Below are positions 25,175 through 32,160 of a stretch of 64,000 nucleotides of DNA, piece by piece (the first letter of the stretch is position 1; each line of letters starts with the position of its first letter). The notes beneath the pieces were generated by a model. It ran no database searches and was not told the DNA's origin. It saw nothing but the letters and a program-made list of their open reading frames with translations. The stretch comes from an uncultured Alphaproteobacteria bacterium (GTDB taxonomy: Bacteria > Pseudomonadota > Alphaproteobacteria > Bin95), in contig CALAHN010000089.1 of the NCBI GenBank assembly GCA_937891825.1, positions 118,488-182,487 of the forward strand, given 5' to 3'. A program made the position numbers and the translations under genes.

Positions 25175-26797
25175 ATGGCCCGAGACAGAAGGAAATTCGG
25201 AAAGCAGGAGGCTGTTACGCAAAGCCGCATCGGGAGCCGGCGCGACGATGGCGACGAGAGCGTTGAGGGCCTGATCCGACGCTTCGGTCCGGCATATCGG
25301 TGGTTGGTTACAGCGACCGGTCTCTTCGGCGCTTTCGCCATGGTTCTGTCCGCGACCATCGTCAATGTCGCGGTTCCGGAAGTGCGCGGCGCGTTCGGCG
25401 TCGGCCAGGACGAAGCGCAATGGATGGCGACCGCCTTCCTTGCGACGATGACCGCGAGCCAACTCCTGAACGCCTGGATGATCGCCGCATTCGGCAAACG
25501 CGGCGCATTTCTGTGGACGCTGTGCATTTTCACGGTCGGCGCGTTCATCTGCGCGACCGCGACGGGCATGCCGACCCTGATAGTCGGGCGCGTCATGCAA
25601 GGCGCCGCCGCCGGCATTATTCAGCCCTTGGTCATGGTGACTATCGTCGAAGCGTTTCCGCCGGACCGTCGCGGCACGGCGATGGGGATTTTCGGGTCAG
25701 GCGTCGTCCTGGCGCCGGCGGTCGGCCCTGCATTCGGCGGCATCGCGATCGATGAGTTTTCCTGGCGGCTGATGTTTCTGATGCCGCTTCCCGCGGTCTT
25801 CATCGCTTTCATCGCGGGGTTGGTGTTCATGCCGGCGAAGAGCGACGACCGGCCGCGGCCGCCGTTCGACTGGGCGGGGTTCGCCTTGCTGCTGGCCGCC
25901 TTGGCGCTGCTGATGAGTTCGATCGCCGGCGGGCCGCGCTATGGCTGGTCGTCGGACCGAATTTCCGGGCAACTGGCGGCGGCTTTGTTGCTGGCGGGCG
26001 GGTTCCTTTATTGGCAGACCCGGAGCCGGGCGCCGATCCTGGCGCTCGATCTTTTTCGCAATCCCGGTTTTGCCGCCGCCGTCGCGGTGGCCTTCGTGTT
26101 CGGCGCCGGCAACTTCGCCTCAAGCTATATCATCCCTGTGTTCGTGCAGGATGTGCAGGGCTATACCGCGACCCGGGCCGGCATGCTGCTGATGCCGGCC
26201 GGACTACTGCTGGTCGTGTCGTTGCCGCTGACCGGGCGTCTGTCCGACCGGATCAAGGGCCATTTGATGGTCGCCATGGGCCTGTTCTTCTTCGCGATCG
26301 GGGCGCTCTCGATGAGTTTGGGCGATGTGGACACCCCGTTCTGGCTGTTCGCGGGCTATGCGGCGCTCAGCCGGTTCGGGCTGGCGTTTATCCTGCCGTC
26401 CTTATCGGCCACGGCGTTCAAGGCCCTCGATCCGTCGGAGTTCGCGCGCGGATCGGGCAACATGAATTTCATCCGGCAATTGGGCGGCGCGAGCGGCACC
26501 AACCTGATCGTCGTCATGCTGCAATCCCGGCATTCGGCGCACGCGCAATCCATCAATCTCACCCAGGTTCCGGACAATCCGGCCACACAGGACCTGATGA
26601 ACCAGCTGAACGCCACTCTGGGCAGCGCTGGCCTGGGCGACCTTGGCGCGACCGCGCTGGCGAACGATTTTCTGGCCAGGGTGATCGATGCGCAAGCATT
26701 GTCGCTGGCGTTTCAGGATTGCTTTCTGGCGCTCGGCGTCGTGTTCTTTCTGGCGATCGGCCCGGCATTTCTGCTTGGGCGCTTCGCAAATCGATGA
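25175..26797 (+). CDS. DHA2-family MFS transporter (EmrB/QacA type)
   Basis: The 540-residue protein has about 14 transmembrane helices. Helix 1 reads GAFAMVLSATIVNVAVPEVR, followed by DEAQWMATAFLATMTASQLL and motif C-like GSGVVLAPAVGPAFGG, diagnostic of 14-helix drug:proton antiporters. The 40-residue N-terminal extension is charged and cytoplasmic. Unlike the emrB-like gene at the left edge, it has no adaptor partner, so it may act alone in the inner membrane or borrow one. The chosen ATG (25175) has GGGGAGA upstream. It is 20 bases before the CaiB gene and may be co-transcribed with it. Confidence 0.9.
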   Translation: MARDRRKFGKQEAVTQSRIGSRRDDGDESVEGLIRRFGPAYRWLVTATGLFGAFAMVLSATIVNVAVPEVRGAFGVGQDEAQWMATAFLATMTASQLLNAWMIAAFGKRGAFLWTLCIFTVGAFICATATGMPTLIVGRVMQGAAAGIIQPLVMVTIVEAFPPDRRGTAMGIFGSGVVLAPAVGPAFGGIAIDEFSWRLMFLMPLPAVFIAFIAGLVFMPAKSDDRPRPPFDWAGFALLLAALALLMSSIAGGPRYGWSSDRISGQLAAALLLAGGFLYWQTRSRAPILALDLFRNPGFAAAVAVAFVFGAGNFASSYIIPVFVQDVQGYTATRAGMLLMPAGLLLVVSLPLTGRLSDRIKGHLMVAMGLFFFAIGALSMSLGDVDTPFWLFAGYAALSRFGLAFILPSLSATAFKALDPSEFARGSGNMNFIRQLGGASGTNLIVVMLQSRHSAHAQSINLTQVPDNPATQDLMNQLNATLGSAGLGDLGATALANDFLARVIDAQALSLAFQDCFLALGVVFFLAIGPAFLLGRFANR

Positions 26798-26817
26798 CGG
26801 GATCCGGGGAGAGCTAG

Positions 26818-28005
26818 ATGGGCGCGTTGGATGGGCTGAAGGTCGTGGATCTCAGCCGGGTATTGGCCGGGCCGTTCTGCGGCCAGCTTTTCGCCGACAA
26901 TGGCGCGGAAGTAATCAAGGTCGAAGCGCCGGGCGGCGACCTCAACCGGGCGTTTCCGCTCGTTCTGGCGGACGGCGACAGCACGAACTACCAATCGGTC
27001 AATCGCGGCAAGCGCAATATCTCGCTGAACCTGAAATCGCCCGAGGCGCGCGCCGTGCTCGACCGGTTGATCGCCCGCGCCGATGTCCTGATTCAGAGCT
27101 TCCTGCCGCGCGTCGCTCGCTCCCTCGGCGTCGATTGGGAGCGCGTCCACGCCCTGAACCCGGATCTGATCTATATTTCGATATCGGGGTATGGCGCGGT
27201 CGGCCCGCTCGCAGAAAAGCCCGGCTACGATACGATGGTCGCCGCATATTCTGGGGTGATGTCCCTGACCGGCGAGCCGGACCGCCCCCCGGTCCGCCCC
27301 GGCGTCACAACCATCGACCTTTCGACCGGCATGCTCGCCTATAGCGGCGCCGTGACGGCGCTCCTGGCGCGGGCCCAGGGCAAGGCGCGGGGCCAGCGGG
27401 TCAATGTCTCACTGCTGGAGACCGGCGTCACCCTCTTGGGCTTTCACGGCGTTTCCTGGCTCCAGGCCGGGCATCTCGACCAACGGGAAGGGGCGGGATA
27501 CACGACCCTGGCGCCCTATGAGGCCTATTGCGCCGCCGACGGCGACGTGCTGATCGGCGCGCCGACCGAGGCGATGTGGGCGAAGACCTGCGCCGTGCTG
27601 AACGCGCCGGAATTCCTGTCCGATCCGCGGTTCCTGACCAACCGGGAGCGCTGCGCCAATCGGCCGGCGCTGCGGACGGCGATCGAGGCTAAACTTGCGA
27701 GCGGCACGGTCGAGGAATGGTCGGAACGCCTGGAGGCGGCGGGCGTCGCGATGGCGCCGATCAACACCGTCGACAAGGTGCTGGCCGATCCCCAGGTCAT
27801 CGCCAACGACATGATCGTCGAATGCGTCGAGGATACCGGCAAGACGCGGAAGCTCCTCGGCCTGCCGTTCAAACTGACGGCGACGCCCGGCGCCCCCGGC
27901 GCCGCGCCGCCGCGCGCTGGTCAACACAATCGTCAGATACTTGGCGATATGCTGGGCATGACCGCGGCGGAGATCGACGCCTTGGAAGCGAGCGGCGCGC
28001 TTTAA
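26818..28005 (+). CDS. CaiB/BaiF (family III) CoA transferase
   Basis: The 395-residue protein has the family start LKVVDLSRVLAGPFCGQLFA, EVIKVEAPGGD, the NRGKRNISLNLKSPE segment and the active-site Asp region GYGAVGPLAEKPGYDTMVAA. Family III transferases move CoA between carboxylic acids (e.g. formyl/oxalate, succinyl/benzylsuccinate, carnitine). It precedes an acyl-CoA ligase by 40 bases, so both may activate the same or alternative acids. The substrate is undetermined. A GGGGAGAG ribosome binding site lies before the ATG. Confidence 0.93.
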   Translation: MGALDGLKVVDLSRVLAGPFCGQLFADNGAEVIKVEAPGGDLNRAFPLVLADGDSTNYQSVNRGKRNISLNLKSPEARAVLDRLIARADVLIQSFLPRVARSLGVDWERVHALNPDLIYISISGYGAVGPLAEKPGYDTMVAAYSGVMSLTGEPDRPPVRPGVTTIDLSTGMLAYSGAVTALLARAQGKARGQRVNVSLLETGVTLLGFHGVSWLQAGHLDQREGAGYTTLAPYEAYCAADGDVLIGAPTEAMWAKTCAVLNAPEFLSDPRFLTNRERCANRPALRTAIEAKLASGTVEEWSERLEAAGVAMAPINTVDKVLADPQVIANDMIVECVEDTGKTRKLLGLPFKLTATPGAPGAAPPRAGQHNRQILGDMLGMTAAEIDALEASGAL

Positions 28006-28045
28006 CCCGCGAGACGTGCTTGATTGAAGCTGGGAGACAACGGGC

Positions 28046-29566
28046 ATGGCGAACCTGACGGAGTTTCTGGGCTACCATGCCGGCCGCACGCCGGACCGCA
28101 CGGCCCTGATCTATCAGGACCGGGAGTTCTCCTATGGGGAGATGGATGCGCGCGCGAAGGCCGCTTGCCGGTGGCTGGAGAGCAAGGGCGTGCGCACGGG
28201 CGATGTCGTGGCGCTCTGGATGAAGAACAGCCCCGCATTCCTTGATCTTGTGTTCGCAGCGAGCCATCGAGGCGCCGTGATCCTGCCCTTGAACTATCGG
28301 CTGGCCCCAGCCGAGATCGCCTATATCACGACCGACGCTGGCGCGAAGCTGCTGATCGTGGATGAGGAGTACGCGGACCTCGCCCTGCCGCTCGCGGGGC
28401 AGACAGTGCATGAGGTCGTGATCCTGTCGCCGGGGGCGTCCGTCGAGATAAGGCAACTGGTCGGCGACCGGCTTGGACCGGCCCAAGCGATCCCCAGCGC
28501 GCCCGGCGACCTGATGCGGCTCGTCTATACCTCCGGCACCACCAGCCGCCCCAAGGGCGTGATGCATGCCTATGACCAGTTCTACTGGAAGCATCTCTCG
28601 ATGATTGGGCCCCTGGATCTGAGCGCCCAGACCCGTCTTTTGACTGTCGGGCCGCTCTATCATGTAGGCGGGCTTGAATTGCCGGGCCTCTCGGTCCTGG
28701 CGCTCGGCGGCGTCATGGCGCTGGAGCGCGAGTTCGATCCGGAACGGGCGCTCGCGGTCATCGCGCGCTGGAATTTGAACGCCGCCTGGTTCGCGCCCAC
28801 CATGACCAACCGGATCCTCGCGCTGCCGCCGGCGCGTTGGGCAGCTGGACGCGGCCTCGATTGGGTCGTCGGCGGCGGCGAGCGCACGCCCGAGCAACGC
28901 ATCCGCAGTTTCGCCGAAGCTTTCCCCGAGACCCGCTACATCGACGCTTATGGTCTGACCGAGACCAATAGCGGCGATACGTTCATGGAGCCTGGGCAGG
29001 AGTTGGCGAAGATCGGCTCCGTCGGACGCCCGGCTCCGCATCTGGCGGTCGAAATCCGGGATGATGCAGGCGTCGCGGTCGGCGCTGGGGAGACCGGCGA
29101 GATCTGCCTGAAGGGCCGGAAGATCACGGCAGGCTACTGGAACGACGCGAAGCGGACGGCGGAAGCGTTCTGGCCCGGCGGCTGGTTTCGAAGCGGCGAT
29201 GTCGGGCTCCTGGACGCCGAGGGTTTCCTCTATCTGACCGACCGCAAGAAGGACATGATCCTGTCGGGCGGGGAGAATATCGCGTCGAGCGAGGTGGAGC
29301 GCGTGCTCTACGAAATGCCAGATGTGCTGGAGGCGGCCGTCGTAGGGTTGGCGGATCGGACCTGGGGCGAGATTCCGGTCGCGGTCATCGCGCCCAAGGC
29401 GGGCGCCACGATCACGTTGGAGGCCTTGCAGGCGCATTGCCGAAGCACGCTGGCGGGGTATAAGACGCCGAAAAGGCTCGTGCTGCGGGAAGCGCTGCCG
29501 CGCAATCCCTCCGGCAAGGTCTTGAAGCGGGTGCTGCGCGACGAGATCGCCAAGGAGTTGTCATGA
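28046..29566 (+). CDS. Acyl-CoA ligase (AMP-dependent synthetase)
   Basis: The 506-residue enzyme has the P-loop-like YTSGTTSRPKGVMHAYDQF, the acyl-pocket motif DAYGLTETNSGD, the hinge YLTDRKKDMILSGGENIAS and the catalytic Lys near the C-terminus in RNPSGKVLKRVLRDE. It activates a carboxylic acid to acyl-CoA through an acyl-AMP. Its family position (FadD13/3-methylmercaptopropionyl-CoA ligase-like) suggests medium-chain or branched acids but is not decisive. It lies between the CoA transferase and a small secreted-protein gene whose ATG overlaps its TGA. Confidence 0.92.
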   Translation: MANLTEFLGYHAGRTPDRTALIYQDREFSYGEMDARAKAACRWLESKGVRTGDVVALWMKNSPAFLDLVFAASHRGAVILPLNYRLAPAEIAYITTDAGAKLLIVDEEYADLALPLAGQTVHEVVILSPGASVEIRQLVGDRLGPAQAIPSAPGDLMRLVYTSGTTSRPKGVMHAYDQFYWKHLSMIGPLDLSAQTRLLTVGPLYHVGGLELPGLSVLALGGVMALEREFDPERALAVIARWNLNAAWFAPTMTNRILALPPARWAAGRGLDWVVGGGERTPEQRIRSFAEAFPETRYIDAYGLTETNSGDTFMEPGQELAKIGSVGRPAPHLAVEIRDDAGVAVGAGETGEICLKGRKITAGYWNDAKRTAEAFWPGGWFRSGDVGLLDAEGFLYLTDRKKDMILSGGENIASSEVERVLYEMPDVLEAAVVGLADRTWGEIPVAVIAPKAGATITLEALQAHCRSTLAGYKTPKRLVLREALPRNPSGKVLKRVLRDEIAKELS

Positions 29567-30060
29567 TCCAGAGTAGCCGTTGGCTGCGCCGCCTCGCTGT
29601 CGCCGCGCTGATTATCGCGGCTCCCGCCGCTACTGGCCCTGCCGCTGCGGATGATCGGCATGCCGGATATTATTATCCGCATCCGCAATCCTCGGAAATC
29701 TACTATGCCAGGGCGACTGTGCTGCCGGAGGCCAATCGGGCGCGGCGACTGGGCTTCGTGACCGGCATCGCCGCCGGCCAGAAGCAAGCCCCATATCCTT
29801 TGCAGTACGTCATTTTCGCCAAGGGCGAACAGGCGGAGAAGTTGATCGTCGTGGCGCTGCGCGACGGCTATATGGACACGATTTTTCGGGCGCGGGCATT
29901 TCTGGCGGCGATGACGTCGCAGGCGCGCGCAACCCCGATCTTCGCCGATATGGACGCGGACGGCGACTTCACCTTCTTCGATATGGCTGTGCTCTTGGGG
30001 TTCAAGCAGATCACGATCTCGGACGGCAATACCTTCGCCCATCAGATCGAGTTGAAGTAG
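29563..30060 (+). CDS. Secreted alphaproteobacterial protein of unknown function
   Basis: The 165-residue protein has a signal peptide (RWLRRLAVAALIIAAPAATG, cleavage near AAAD) and a mature part with YYYPHPQSSEIYYARATVL, FAKGEQAEKLIVVAL, YRARA-like FRARAFLAAMTSQAR and a Thr/Asp-rich end with FDMAVLLGFKQITISDG. I recall close relatives in many alphaproteobacterial genomes, sometimes labelled molybdopterin-guanine dinucleotide biosynthesis protein A. That label is doubtful, because the protein is exported and has no GTP-binding motif. ATGA overlap with the ligase and a strong AAGGAG site show it is translated. Confidence 0.8.
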   Translation: MIQSSRWLRRLAVAALIIAAPAATGPAAADDRHAGYYYPHPQSSEIYYARATVLPEANRARRLGFVTGIAAGQKQAPYPLQYVIFAKGEQAEKLIVVALRDGYMDTIFRARAFLAAMTSQARATPIFADMDADGDFTFFDMAVLLGFKQITISDGNTFAHQIELK

Positions 30061-30067
30061 TCCCAGG

Positions 30068-30613
30068 TCAGAGCATGCCGGCGCCGGCGGCAGCGTCGGT
30101 CATGCTCGGATAGCGGCGGGGATTGAAGAGCTGATAATGCCACCATTCCTTCAGGTAGCAGTCCCATCCGGCGGCAGTCATGAGGCCGAGCAGCAGGTGG
30201 CGATTGCGCTGTTGGTCAGGCGTCACGGGCGCGTCATGCCAGGCGTTCGGCGTCAGATCGTCGAACGGGCCGCCCATATCGAGCGGGCGCCCGGCCGCGT
30301 CCAATAGGGTCAGGTCGATCGCGATCCCCCTGGTATGGGGGCCGCCGCGCCTGGGGTCTGCGACATAGTCGCTGCCGGGGGCAAAGCGCCAGAGCGCCCA
30401 TTGGGCTTCGGTCGGGCGAAACGCGTCATAGACACGGAAACGATAGCCCAATCGGCCCGCAAGACCGATGGCGCGCTTGAAGGCTTCTGCTGCGTCGGGG
30501 TGCAGCAAGGCTCGCGGGCGCTTGTAGATGACGGCGCCCGTGAAATTGTTAGGTGTCCCGTAGGCGATTTCGATGTCGATATCGAACGCGGGATTATTCA
30601 GATCAATCAGCAT
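30068..30613 (-). CDS. D-alanyl-D-alanine dipeptidase (VanX/DdpX-like)
   Basis: The 181-residue protein carries the zinc-binding and catalytic pattern of the VanX family: RVYDAFRP with its Arg, GPHTRGIAIDLTLLD (His and Asp ligands), and the C-terminal EWWHYQLF with catalytic Glu and His ligand. VanX/DdpX enzymes cleave D-Ala-D-Ala; outside resistance clusters they are thought to recycle cell-wall dipeptides. No signal peptide is seen, so the product is cytoplasmic. The ORF track starts 25 codons earlier, but ATG 30613 (MLIDLNNPAFDIDIEIAYG) fits the family. It is divergent from the thiol dioxygenase gene. Confidence 0.9.
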   Translation of the reverse strand: MLIDLNNPAFDIDIEIAYGTPNNFTGAVIYKRPRALLHPDAAEAFKRAIGLAGRLGYRFRVYDAFRPTEAQWALWRFAPGSDYVADPRRGGPHTRGIAIDLTLLDAAGRPLDMGGPFDDLTPNAWHDAPVTPDQQRNRHLLLGLMTAAGWDCYLKEWWHYQLFNPRRYPSMTDAAAGAGML

Positions 30614-30705
30614 TGGCGCGCACCGGCGGTGGATGGTCAGAAGGCTCACGGTGGTTATAGACTGTCGCCATGCTAGGGACCTTTGCAAAATTTGGGGGAA
30701 GTTTC

Positions 30706-31308
30706 ATGTCAGGGGTCGAACCGCTTCGCGATTTCATCCGGGAGATGACCATGCTGGTCGATCGCGCCGGATTAGATGAAACCGCCATCTTCGATGCGGG
30801 CATGCCGCTTCTGGCGCATCTGGTTTCGAAGGATGACTGGCTGCCCGAAGCTTTCGCCGAATCGGGCGCGACCGGTTACCGGCAGTATCTGCTGCATTGC
30901 GATCCGCTCGAGCGATTTTCCGTCGTGAGTTTCGTGTGGGGACCGGGCGCTGCGACGCCGATCCACGATCATACAGTCTGGGGCATGATTGGCATGTTGC
31001 GGGGCGCCGAAACCGCCCTGTCCTTCGACAGAGACACTGCGACCGGCAAGCTGAAGCCCGGCGATAAAAGCCGGCTCAACCCTGGGATGGTCGAACGGGT
31101 ATCGCCCAGGATTGGCGACATCCATGTCGTTCAGAATGTCTATTCGGACCGGCCATCGATCAGCATTCACGTCTATGGCGCGAACATCGGCGCGGTGCGA
31201 CGCCATGTCTTCGATCCCAAGACCGGCGCGGCGTCGTTGTTCGTCAGCGGCTATTCCAGCGGCCAGTGCCCGAACCTTTGGGACCGGACGCAGGAGCAAG
31301 TGGTTTGA
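30706..31308 (+). CDS. Cysteine dioxygenase-family thiol dioxygenase
   Basis: The 200-residue cupin-type protein has the iron ligands of thiol dioxygenases: two His in PIHDHTVWGMIGMLRGAE and a third in SISIHVYGANIG. Bacterial members include 3-mercaptopropionate dioxygenases, marked by PIHDHT-WG-x-G, and true cysteine dioxygenases; the pattern here looks more like the former. The reaction adds O2 to a thiol to make a sulfinate. The ATG at 30706 has TTGGGGGAAG upstream. An enoyl-CoA hydratase gene starts inside its stop codon (TTGA), so the pair is coupled. Confidence 0.87.
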   Translation: MSGVEPLRDFIREMTMLVDRAGLDETAIFDAGMPLLAHLVSKDDWLPEAFAESGATGYRQYLLHCDPLERFSVVSFVWGPGAATPIHDHTVWGMIGMLRGAETALSFDRDTATGKLKPGDKSRLNPGMVERVSPRIGDIHVVQNVYSDRPSISIHVYGANIGAVRRHVFDPKTGAASLFVSGYSSGQCPNLWDRTQEQVV

Positions 31309-32042
31309 GCGAGACTGGCGTAACGGTCCAGGACCGGGACAGCGTTCGCACGCTGACCTTGGACCGCGCCGAGAAGGCGAACGCCCTTTCGGCGGCAATG
31401 TCCGAAGCGATCCGCGAAGGCGTTCTATCGGCGCCGGTGGCGGGCGTGCGGGCGATCGTGCTGCGGGGCGCCGGCCGGCATTTTTGCGCCGGCTTCGATT
31501 TCGGAGACTTCGAGAGCTTGAGCGACGGCGACCTGGCGCTGCGCTTCCTCCAGGTCGAGGAGATGCTGCAGGCGGTATTCTATTCGCCTGTGCCCGTTCT
31601 GGCGCTCGTCCATGGCCGGGCGGTCGGGGCAGGGGCCGACTTGGCCGCGGCTGCGATGCGGGTCGTCGCCGCGCCTGGCGCGCAGTTCCAGATGCCGGGC
31701 CCGCGCTTCGGGGTCATCCTTGGGACTCGGCGGTTGCGCTACCGTGTCGGCGGGGTCAAAGCCCGGCAGATCCAGATCGAGAATCGCCCGGTTTTGAGCG
31801 ATGAAGCGCTCGCAATCGGCCTCGTGGACGTGCTTGAGCCGCAAGAGACATGGGATGCGGTTGCTGCGTCGTTCGGGGCGGATTATACGGGTCTATCGGC
31901 CGCGACGGTCGCGGCCCTGGCCGGCGTTACGACCGACGATACGCGCGACGCCGATATGGCCGCCCTGGCGCGGTCCGTCGCCGCGCCGGGCCTCAAGGCG
32001 CGGATCGCGGCTTTCCGGGCGGCGGGCGCCAAGCCGCGCTAG
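31305..32042 (+). CDS. Enoyl-CoA hydratase/isomerase family protein
   Basis: The 245-residue crotonase-fold protein has oxyanion-hole segments GAGRHFCAGFDFGDF and VHGRAVGAGADLAAAA. The two catalytic Glu of enoyl-CoA hydratase are not evident: the region after GAGADLAAAA reads RVVAAPGAQFQMP. It may therefore act as an isomerase, hydrolase or lyase. A TTG start at 31305 overlaps the dioxygenase TGA and has AGGAG 9 bases upstream, which explains why the ORF track misplaced the start. Its TAG stop is the first TAG of the repeat element at 32040. Confidence 0.85.
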   Translation: MSETGVTVQDRDSVRTLTLDRAEKANALSAAMSEAIREGVLSAPVAGVRAIVLRGAGRHFCAGFDFGDFESLSDGDLALRFLQVEEMLQAVFYSPVPVLALVHGRAVGAGADLAAAAMRVVAAPGAQFQMPGPRFGVILGTRRLRYRVGGVKARQIQIENRPVLSDEALAIGLVDVLEPQETWDAVAASFGADYTGLSAATVAALAGVTTDDTRDADMAALARSVAAPGLKARIAAFRAAGAKPR

Positions 32043-32144
32043 AGCATGACGCGCTCAAATGAGCGCGTGGTCCATGCTCTACCTTATTAATATCGATCAA
32101 ATTATCCAGTCTTAGGCGTTTCCGCCTAAGACTGGTTTGATCTA
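32040..32144. repeat. Two-hairpin intergenic repeat, complete copy B
   Basis: Hairpin 1 has an outer stem AGAGCATG (32041-32048) / CATGCTCT (32073-32080) and inner stem ACGCGCTC-aaat-GAGCGCGT (32049-32068). A conserved AT-rich linker (CTTATTAATATCGATCAAAT) joins hairpin 2, CCAGTCTTAGGCG-TTTC-CGCCTAAGACTGG (32106-32135), then TTTGATCTA. It is 105 bp long and in the opposite orientation to the copy at 40922. The element's first TAG is the stop codon of the enoyl-CoA hydratase gene. Confidence 0.85.
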
Positions 32145-32160
32145 AGGCCATCGACCGAGG

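Noticed and set aside
27869-29437. 522-codon reverse ORF opposite the CoA ligase
   Set aside because: Shadow ORF; the forward ligase has all adenylating-enzyme motifs.
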